Below the pieces are notes generated by a model that searched no databases, was not told the DNA's origin, and worked only from the letters and a program-made list of their open reading frames with translations. 6,271 bases of DNA from an uncultured Desulfobacterium sp. (lineage in GTDB: Bacteria; Desulfobacterota; Desulfobacteria; Desulfobacterales; Desulfobacteraceae): NCBI GenBank assembly GCA_937124525.1, contig CAKZLA010000334.1, forward strand, positions 1 through 6,271, in the 5' to 3' direction. The position numbers were made by a program, and so were the translations under genes. Shown here piece after piece: positions 1-4,781 of the stretch; the first letter of the stretch is position 1, and the number at the start of each line of letters is the position of its first letter.

Positions 1-222
1 CAACAAAATGGTAATGGTATTTTCTGGCATATAGTCACGAATGGCTTTAGCACCGCTGTAGGTAATGTCTGTATGCGGGTCAAAACCTGCCTGCATCTTT
101 TTGTGCAACTCTTCTTTAAGTGCACCGTAATAATTACCATAGTGGCGGCTCCACTCCAAAAAGGCATCTTCATCCAAGCGCTTTTCAAACTCTTCTTTGG
201 TTACGGTTTTTCCAACTCCATC
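1..222 (-). CDS. gmk: Guanylate kinase, internal fragment (proteobacterial type)
   Basis: Guanylate kinase phosphorylates GMP to GDP with ATP in the cytosol. The minus-strand reading shows family landmarks in the right order: TKEEFEKRLDEDAFLEW, then the GMP-binding GNYYG motif, then DITYSGAKAIRDYMPEN, which matches the usual DIDWQGAQQIR...MP region, then ITILL entering the conserved hydrophobic strand. The fragment runs off the window at base 1, so the lid and C-terminal parts are missing. The P-loop and N-terminus are missing because the reading frame passes directly into LeuRS sequence upstream (about 222-235). Bacteroidota Gmk proteins have a different sequence around the GNYYG region, so this piece looks proteobacterial, unlike the leuS part. 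The family call is secure; the taxonomic call is from memory. It is broken by a probable chimeric junction. Confidence 0.8.
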
Positions 223-235
223 GTATTCTAACCAA
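223..235. other. Probable chimeric junction, leuS to gmk
   Basis: The minus-strand frame changes from LeuRS (GEPPLGRAKKW) to guanylate kinase (DGV...TKEEFEKR) within a few codons, without a frameshift or stop. No known bacterial protein fuses these two enzymes at internal positions, and each piece lacks its remaining parts. The in-frame join is a one-in-three chance event. The exact base cannot be fixed by eye. Confidence 0.65.
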
Positions 236-1740
236 TACCACTTTTTTGCTCTTCCCAATGGTGGTTCACCGCTTTCTGTGGGTAAATATTTTTCAACTTC
301 TGGTAAGACAATGGGTAAGTGTTTTGAGTCAATCATCTGTGGCATTCCGTCTTTATAATAGACAGGAAAAGGTTCTCCCCAATAACGTTGTCTGCTAAAA
401 ACAGCATCGCGCAAACGGTAATTTGTTTTTCCGTAACCAGCGCCAATTTTTTCTAATTCGTAAATCGCTAATTTTAATGCTTTCTTATATTTTAATCCTG
501 ATAAAAAGTCTGAATTTGCAATTACAGTTCCGTCTTTATCTGCATGTGCTGCTTCAGAAATATCTACATTTTCAAAAATATTCGGAATGTCAATTCCAAA
601 ATGTTTTGCAAAATCATAATCACGTTGATCACCACAAGGAACAGCCATTACAGCTCCGGTTCCGTAGCCAGCTAATACGTAATCTCCAATCCAAATCTGA
701 ATTTTTTCACCAGAAAAAGGATGAATTGCATACGCACCTGTAAATGCTCCAGAAATGGTTTTTACATCTGCCATTCTATCTCGTTCAGAACGTTTTGCAG
801 TTGCTTGCTGATATTCTTCAACAGCTTTTCTTTGCTCATCTGTCACGATTCGTGACACTAATTCGTGTTCTGGAGCTAATGTCATAAATGAAACTCCGTA
901 AATGGTGTCTGGTCTAGTTGTGAAGACCGAAATTTCTAAAGATTTCTCGACTGCGCTCGAAATGACATTACTATTAGTTTCTGATTTTGCTTCAACTTTT
1001 GGGAATTGAATTGCAAAATTAATTTCAGAAACTACTTTTTCTACATTTTTTAGCACTTCTTCGTTTGTAAAACGAATTACATTGAAACCTTCTTTATGAA
1101 AAAATGCTGTTCTTTCTGCTTCATCTTCTTTACCAGAAAATTCAACAATTAGATTTTTTGCTAAACATACATAATCGACTAAAAAATTACCAACCGTATA
1201 TTTTTTTCTGAATTTTGACGCACCTTTTTTATTCTTTATTTCATTCCAAAGCGTTGTTTCTGCTTTAGATAAATTGGCACGTAATTCTTTTAAAGCTTCT
1301 AACTCTTTATAAGATAATTTTACTTCGTTAGATTTTTTATCAGAATTAGCAGCGACTTGAAATGTAACCATTGCTCCTTGACTTCTTCCAATCCAATTGG
1401 TTTGCGAATCTTTTAATGGCTGTGGCCAATCTATTTTTTCTAAACCATCTAACAAACGTTGTGCATAAGCAGAAATTCGCATAGACCATTGAGTCATTTT
1501 TTTACGAACCACAGGATGACCTCCTCTTTCTGAAACTCCGTTTACAATTTCGTCATTTGCCAAAACTGTTCCTAATGCAGGACACCAATTTACTTCTGTA
1601 TCAGACAAAAATGTTAATCTATATTGTAATAAAATTTCTTCTTGTTCTTGCTTTGAAAATGCTTTCCATTCATCCGCAGAAAAAATGGCAATATCTTCAT
1701 CTGAAACTGCATTTACATTTGCAGCAGTTACCTCGTTAGG
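223..1740 (-). CDS. leuS: Leucyl-tRNA synthetase, internal fragment with an inserted endonuclease-like domain
   Basis: LeuRS charges tRNA-Leu with leucine and edits mischarged products in its CP1 domain. Read on the minus strand, the frame is open from 1740 down with no stop. Landmarks in order are EVNWCPALGTVLANDEI and QWSMRISAYAQRLL, NWIGRSQGAMVTF at the entry to CP1, then a foreign domain (about 1347-937), then the editing motif FTTRPDT (920-900), GTGAVMAVPCGDQRDYDF with the conserved editing aspartate, NYRLRDAVFSRQRYWGEPFP, and SGEPPLGRAKKW. The wording is typical of Bacteroidota/Flavobacteriia LeuRS. The HIGH motif at the N-terminus is absent because the sequence changes identity near 1740; the frame stays open to about 1777 but is no longer LeuRS-like. 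The KMSKS half is absent because the frame enters a guanylate kinase fragment at about 222-235. Within the fragment the editing residues are intact, so the parent gene was probably functional. Confidence 0.93.
937..1347 (-). other. DUF559/Vsr-like endonuclease domain inserted in LeuRS CP1
   Basis: In ordinary LeuRS only a short hairpin of about 6-10 residues separates VTFQV from EISVFTTRPDT. Here about 137 codons lie between them. The insert has the DUF559 pattern: ELRANLSKAETTLWNEIKN (R...S/T.AE..LW), then FRKKYTVGNFLVDYVC (usually FRRQ.pig.yivDFyC), then LIVEFSG, then FFHKEGFNVIRFTNEEVL (usually GF.VIRF.N.EVL). DUF559 belongs to the PD-(D/E)XK nuclease superfamily related to very short patch repair endonucleases. 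The first acidic residue (VDY) and the glutamate (VEF) are kept. The usual E-x-DG-x-x-H block is replaced by VEFSGKEDEAERT: the aspartate is serine, the histidine is absent, and several residues appear deleted. It is therefore probably a degenerate nuclease tolerated as a loop extension. Confidence 0.75.
941..967. repeat. Short dispersed repeat of Flavobacteriia type, inside leuS
   Basis: On the minus strand this stretch reads as two joined parts, TGTCATTTCGAGCG and CAGTCGAGAAATC. I recall this sequence, and close variants, occurring in many copies in genomes of Flavobacteriaceae. It contains an imperfect inverted repeat with TCGA on each side of a CTGCGC core and AT-rich flanks. It is translated in frame as VISSAVEKS, which joins the inserted nuclease-like domain back to LeuRS. 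Within the window there is one copy, so repetitiveness cannot be shown here. Confidence 0.5.
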
Positions 1741-1777
1741 TGGATTAAGTTTTGTGACGTTTAATGTTCCATTTCAA
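1725..1777. other. Probable chimeric junction, leuS to phage block
   Basis: LeuRS similarity on the minus strand fades upstream of NVNAVSDEDIAIF (near 1720), and stops appear in that frame by about 1776. The plus-strand operon reading begins immediately afterwards, and the base composition becomes less AT-rich by about 1870. The two neighbours face opposite directions (tail of the plus-strand operon gene against the middle of leuS), so neither gene has its expected start. Confidence 0.6.
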
Positions 1778-1987
1778 AAACTCATTTATAAGAATGCAAA
1801 AAAGACAGGACCACTTTTTATTTTACGACTTATTACCCTAAGCTCTCTTGGCCTAGAATCACTTATTGATATTCCGAGCGATGATGATGTGCAGGAGCCA
1901 GACGGCTTAACCAAGGCTGAAAAGGCTGAAATTTTAGCCCAGGAAGCGGCGGACGCATCAAAAGAATTGGTTGAACCGGATTATTAA
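1741..1987 (+). CDS. C-terminal fragment of a phage protein, possibly RecT-like
   Basis: This is the 3' end of a gene whose start is lost at the junction with leuS; the real 5' limit is uncertain. It ends in a highly charged tail (LTKAEKAEILAQEAADASKE) and TAA, which overlaps the next gene's ATG as TAATG. That overlap supports a real translated end and translational coupling. The stretch KNAKKT followed some residues later by LSS and an acidic segment loosely resembles the MAKKTV...LPLS...D region near the end of RecT single-strand annealing proteins. Phage recT genes are often next to a metallo-beta-lactamase-fold gene, as here. The resemblance is weak, the segment 1741-1860 is AT-rich, and the RecT assignment is an inference. 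No domain is certain. Confidence 0.4.
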
Positions 1988-2691
1988 TGATCGACATCAA
2001 AACCATAGCCTCCGGGAGTTCTGGAAATTGCTATCGCATATCAGATGGAACGACAAATATTCTGATAGAATGCGGCATCCAATTTTCCAGGATTCAGGAG
2101 GCATTATCATTTAAAATGAGCGAGATAACCGGCTGCTTGATATCTCCTTCTCACCTCGATCATTGTAAGTCCACAGACAAAATTTTACGGGCCGGAATCG
2201 ACTGTTATTTGTCCGAGGCAACCCGGAAATGTATTGGGGTTTTAGGGCATCGGGTCCATGTTTTTGAATCACTGGAAATGTTCAAAATTGGCACATTTAA
2301 AATACTACCTTTCCCGGTCCAGCATGACGTTGAAAACCACGGGTTTTTAATAGTTAGTAAAAACGGTTCAAAGCTTGTGTTCGCAACAGATACCTACTAT
2401 GTGAAATATTTATTCAAAGATATAAATTACTGGATGGTTGAGTGTAATTATTCAGTAAAAACACTTGAAGAAAACATCCGGTCTGGAGCAGTCCCGAAGG
2501 AGATCAGAAACCGGATCGTAAAAAGCCATTTTTCCCTGGAAAACGTAAAAGAATTTTTCCGGGTGAACGACACGTCAAAAGTGAACGAAATCCACTTGAT
2601 ACATTTGTCCGGGAATAATGCAGACCGGGCATTGTTCAAGTCCGAAATTCAGGCGGTCACGGGGAAACCAGTTTTTGTCTGGCCAGAGTGA
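1987..2691 (+). CDS. Metallo-beta-lactamase-fold hydrolase, YycJ/WalJ-like, phage type
   Basis: The 234-residue length and sequence fit small MBL-fold phosphohydrolases related to YycJ/WalJ (nuclease-like). The N-terminus has the typical IASGSSGNCY (7-16) and ILIECGI (25-31). The signature loop that should read T-H-x-H-x-D-H reads S-P-S-H-L-D-H at 53-59: the first histidine is proline 54 (codon at 2146-2148), while H56, D58 and H59 remain. Other ligands are in place: H113 in VQHDVENHGF, D135 in FATDTYY, and H206 in HLSGNN; E152-x-N154 and H181 also match family positions. It may therefore bind one metal or be altered in activity. The start is shared with the upstream stop (TAATG), with no strong Shine-Dalgarno, so translation is probably coupled. 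The replication initiator follows after a 116-base gap. In phages such proteins sit near recombination and replication genes; the substrate is unknown. Confidence 0.8.
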   Translation: MIDIKTIASGSSGNCYRISDGTTNILIECGIQFSRIQEALSFKMSEITGCLISPSHLDHCKSTDKILRAGIDCYLSEATRKCIGVLGHRVHVFESLEMFKIGTFKILPFPVQHDVENHGFLIVSKNGSKLVFATDTYYVKYLFKDINYWMVECNYSVKTLEENIRSGAVPKEIRNRIVKSHFSLENVKEFFRVNDTSKVNEIHLIHLSGNNADRALFKSEIQAVTGKPVFVWPE

Positions 2692-2807
2692 TGACCCGGC
2701 CAATTGGGGGCTCTCTCCTCCCCCAGGTATGCCAGGATGCCTCAAGTCACCATCTGCCATGGGGTGGTGGCCCTGGACCAAACTTTTAACGGAACCAAAG
2801 GAATAAA

Positions 2808-3602
2808 ATGAAAAGAGGGTATTTAGCTTTGTGGAGAAAAGTACAAGACCACCCGTTTTACAAAGAACGGCGTGAGTTCTCAAAGCTTGAGGCCTGGATT
2901 GATATTCTGATGGAAGTCCAACACGACCCTGAACCACAAGACGTTTTATTCAACATGACAATTATTAAATGCCATTATGGAGAATCGTTGAAATCCCTTG
3001 ACACTTGGGCATTAAGGTGGGGTTGGGACAAGAGTAAGGTAAGACGGTTTCTCTCTCTACTAAAAAGACTGAATCAGATTCATACAATAAATGAGCGAAA
3101 AACGACACGGTTAACTGTCTTAAATTACAAAGATTATGATCCAAGAGCGACACTCAAACGACACTCAAACGACACTCAAACGACACCAGACAAGAATGAG
3201 AAGAATGTAAAGAAAGAAAAGATAAGTACCCCCCTTAATCCCCCCAAGGCAAAATCTCCAAATTTAAAAACCTATCTGGAAACAAAAATTATAGAAGTAG
3301 GGTTCCTTGATGGTAGGGATAAAATATTTGAGTTCTTTAATTACCGTCAGGCCATGGTTGCTTCAAAGCGATACAAAACAACCAAAGCGATTGACGGTCT
3401 TTTTAGGGACATGATCGGTTGTAAGTCTGCTGGTCTTATAATTTCAGAGTGTCTTGATATCTCCATGGAAAGAGATTGGTTAAGGCCTTCTCCCGAATAC
3501 TTCCAAACAAAAAAACTTAATGGCTTTGATAGAAAATCAAGGTCAGAAAAAAATAAAGAGGCTTGCAAAAGCTTCATAGAGGGGGCTCCAGATGCAAGAT
3601 GA
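2808..3602 (+). CDS. Phage replication initiator, winged-helix (DnaD/lambda O-like)
   Basis: A 264-residue protein whose N-terminus (GYLALWRKVQDHPFYKERREF at 4-24, cut by SKLEAWIDIL at 25-34) matches a common phage replication-protein family. Residues 58-110 form a winged helix-turn-helix: LDTWALRWGWDKSKVRRFL reads as the recognition region, and TTRLTVLNYKDY is the wing strand. A low-complexity linker rich in K, N, T and P (about 113-150) separates it from a C-terminal domain (about 155-245) that resembles the region contacting helicase loaders. It probably binds origin DNA and recruits the loader coded just downstream. The start at 2808 has a good AAAGGA Shine-Dalgarno 5 bases upstream. The linker is coded by a tandem DNA repeat that may be the origin. 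The stop overlaps the next gene by 11 bases. The role is inferred from family and position. Confidence 0.75.
   Translation: MKRGYLALWRKVQDHPFYKERREFSKLEAWIDILMEVQHDPEPQDVLFNMTIIKCHYGESLKSLDTWALRWGWDKSKVRRFLSLLKRLNQIHTINERKTTRLTVLNYKDYDPRATLKRHSNDTQTTPDKNEKNVKKEKISTPLNPPKAKSPNLKTYLETKIIEVGFLDGRDKIFEFFNYRQAMVASKRYKTTKAIDGLFRDMIGCKSAGLIISECLDISMERDWLRPSPEYFQTKKLNGFDRKSRSEKNKEACKSFIEGAPDAR
3103..3297 (+). other. Candidate phage replication origin inside the initiator gene
   Basis: The iteron-like repeats are followed at 3186-3229 by a strongly purine-rich top strand (AAGAATGAGAAGAATG and on to AAAGAAAAGATAAG), and at 3255-3297 by an AT-rich stretch. This order (iterons, then an asymmetric AT-rich region, all within the initiator's coding sequence and just before the loader gene) is the layout of lambda ori in gene O. 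There is no direct evidence of function in the sequence. Confidence 0.45.
3148..3187 (+). repeat. Tandem 11-bp repeat, candidate iterons
   Basis: Three perfect copies of CGACACTCAAA lie head to tail at 3148-3158, 3159-3169 and 3170-3180, followed by a partial copy CGACACC at 3181-3187. A further CGACAC stands apart at 3103-3108. Eleven bases is about one helical turn, so copies would face the same side of the DNA. Because 11 is not a multiple of three, each copy codes different residues (ATLK, RHSN, DTQT), so the repetition is kept at the DNA level and not for the protein. Confidence 0.8.
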
Positions 3603-4161
3603 TAAAAAAACAAGAGCTACTTTTGCAATGACCATGTACGGGATTGCTGAGGATTTTGGAGGGGCTTTGTCTGATAACAATCTTCATGTCAGATTTGAGG
3701 CCTTGAAAGAATACTCCATCGATCAAATCACCCAGGCCGGGACATGGCTGTTAAAAAACCGGACAGAAAAATTCCCAGCCGTTCCCACCACAAAAGAGTT
3801 TATCGACGCCATAAGGTCAGCACAAGGGGAACTGGTGAACCCAGCAACAAAGGCGGCGAAACAGCACGACATTGTGATGAAATATTTCAAACACAACTGG
3901 ACCCCTTACAACGGCTATACCCACAATTTTAAAGACCCTATCACGGACTATATGATGTCAAACACATGGTCTTTCCAGATGTTAGGCAGGATGACTCTTG
4001 ATGAATTGAAATGGTTCAGAAAAAATTTTATCGATGCTTATCAGGATTATTCCAATGAGGGCTCCGGGATACAGGCTGTCATTGAAGGGCCTAAAAATGG
4101 AAATGTGATTGGGGCCGGGAAACTCAAACAGCTTGCAAACGTGACATTGAAAAGGATTTAA
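3592..4161 (+). CDS. Helicase-loader-like phage replication protein (lambda P / G40P-loader type)
   Basis: A 189-residue protein directly after the initiator. The N-terminal half has the pattern of loader-type phage proteins: a helical stretch FAMTMYGIAEDFGGALSDN (residues 11-29), then RFEALKEYSIDQITQAGTWL and FPAVPTTKEFIDAI (about 62-75). The run A-L-x-x-Y-S-x-x-Q-I followed by F-P-x-V-P-T-x-x-E-F is characteristic of phage proteins that load or block the replicative helicase, and there is no Walker A motif, so it is not DnaC-like. The C-terminal half is unassigned. The start at 3592 lies inside the initiator gene's end (11-base overlap) and has a G-rich Shine-Dalgarno (GAGGGGG, 3578-3584). 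The RusA gene begins 3 bases after its stop. It probably delivers host DnaB-type helicase to the origin. Confidence 0.6.
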   Translation: MQDDKKTRATFAMTMYGIAEDFGGALSDNNLHVRFEALKEYSIDQITQAGTWLLKNRTEKFPAVPTTKEFIDAIRSAQGELVNPATKAAKQHDIVMKYFKHNWTPYNGYTHNFKDPITDYMMSNTWSFQMLGRMTLDELKWFRKNFIDAYQDYSNEGSGIQAVIEGPKNGNVIGAGKLKQLANVTLKRI

Positions 4162-4164
4162 TTC

Positions 4165-4608
4165 ATGATTTTCATCCCCAACAATGTGCCCTCTTTGAAA
4201 AATTCCAAAACAATGACCACCATCGGTAAGGGGAAAAATGAAAGACCCATTCTCCTGCCATCCAAAACCGTCAAGAAATATCTCCATACAATGGGGATTA
4301 AAAAATATTCCGGGAAAAAGGTCGAAGATTACGCCACCAGGCCGAATCTATTCCGGGAATCGGTAGGGGATTATTTCCAAGGGGCCCAACTGCCGATCAA
4401 AGTTAAATTTTTCTTTGTCAGGGATTCAAAACGGAAATTCGACTTTCATAAGGATGTTCAGATCATTGCGGATCTGTTGGTTGCCCATGGGTTTATCGAG
4501 GATGACAACATGGATTGTTTTATCCCGTTCCCCATGATGTCAGATGGGACTTTTTACAAGGTCGATAAAAACAACCCAGGAGTTTATCTGAAAAAGGTGG
4601 ATATATGA
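4165..4608 (+). CDS. RusA-like Holliday junction endonuclease, phage type
   Basis: RusA family enzymes are small dimeric, metal-dependent resolvases that cut four-way junctions during phage recombination and replication. This 147-residue protein has the usual N-terminal IPNNVPSLKNSK, then KRKFDFHKDVQIIADLL (90-105) and GFIEDDN (109-115). By alignment to E. coli RusA, D93 corresponds to D70, and D113-D114 to D90-D91. The position of D72 is H95 and that of K76 is Q99, as I recall for a divergent RusA branch with FDY.N..Q...DLMV..GWIEDDN. Enzyme activity is therefore likely but not certain. It ends in PGVYLKKVDI, as in that branch. The AAAGGA at 4151-4156 is 8 bases before the ATG. Its TGA overlaps the next ATG as ATGA. 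Initiator, loader and resolvase together make a replication-recombination module. Confidence 0.75.
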   Translation: MIFIPNNVPSLKNSKTMTTIGKGKNERPILLPSKTVKKYLHTMGIKKYSGKKVEDYATRPNLFRESVGDYFQGAQLPIKVKFFFVRDSKRKFDFHKDVQIIADLLVAHGFIEDDNMDCFIPFPMMSDGTFYKVDKNNPGVYLKKVDI

Positions 4609-4781
4609 AAACCATAATCCTATCCATGTTTATATTTTTTTGTCTTTGCCCTTCTCTGCACACCGGGGAGATCAAGGTGCCTATCGTCACAAAATCAATA
4701 GCATACGAGTGTTTAGGTTCACCCCGGTGGCCCGTGGTATGCCTGGAACCTAAAAGGGGGCTTAAATGCAAGGAAAAATAA
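4605..4781 (+). CDS. Small secreted or membrane protein, unknown
   Basis: A 58-residue protein that starts in the ATGA overlap with the RusA gene and has a Shine-Dalgarno AAGGTGG (4594-4600) 4 bases upstream. The N-terminus is a clear signal-like segment: MKT, then a hydrophobic core IILSMFIFFCLCPSL (4-18). The rest is short, basic at the end, and holds three cysteines (36, 46, 56). There is no good lipobox, and one hydrophobic stretch only, so it could be a signal peptide or a single membrane anchor. The 3' end overlaps the next gene by 16 bases. I do not recognise a family. Tight packing and a well-placed ribosome site support it as real. Host-envelope or lysis-related roles are possible but not shown. 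Confidence 0.55.
   Translation: MKTIILSMFIFFCLCPSLHTGEIKVPIVTKSIAYECLGSPRWPVVCLEPKRGLKCKEK
4712..4754 (+). promoter_or_regulatory. Stem-loop abutting the ribosome binding site of the cysteine-cluster gene
   Basis: TTTAGGTTC at 4712-4720 pairs perfectly with GAACCTAAA at 4746-4754 (9 bp, 25-base loop). The 3' arm ends 1 base before the GGGGG of the Shine-Dalgarno (4756-4760) for the ATG at 4766. It could limit ribosome access or act as a processing site. A 9-bp stem with such a loop is expected about once by chance in a window of this size, so only its position is notable. Confidence 0.3.

Noticed and set aside
120..743. Two plus-strand open readings (120-398, 423-743)
   Set aside because: They are antisense to the well-recognised gmk and leuS fragments, are rich in H, L and F as expected for antisense of AT-rich coding DNA, and show no family motifs.
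1557..1739. Plus-strand open reading of 60 codons
   Set aside because: It is antisense to LeuRS, which has clear motifs in the same bases.
1685..1740. ATG at 1685 as the start of the gene ending at 1987
   Set aside because: The first 56 bases are antisense leuS, so the ATG belongs to the other side of the junction; the gene is given as 5'-partial.
2713..2731. GGGGG...CCCCC as a terminator
   Set aside because: Short stem with a 9-base loop and no T run after it; the downstream gene appears to belong to the same operon.
2691..2789. A 32-codon reading overlapping the MBL stop as TGATG
   Set aside because: No recognisable motif, proline- and glycine-rich composition from a G/C-rich spacer, and no Shine-Dalgarno beyond the overlap. 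It might be a coupled leader peptide, but support is too thin.
2575..2937. Minus-strand reading of 120 codons
   Set aside because: It overlaps the ends of two well-supported plus-strand genes and has no motif or ribosome site.
3148..3187. CRISPR array
   Set aside because: The 11-bp copies are contiguous with no spacers and lie in a coding sequence.
3982..4287. Minus-strand reading of 101 codons
   Set aside because: It is antisense to the loader-like and RusA genes, without independent support.
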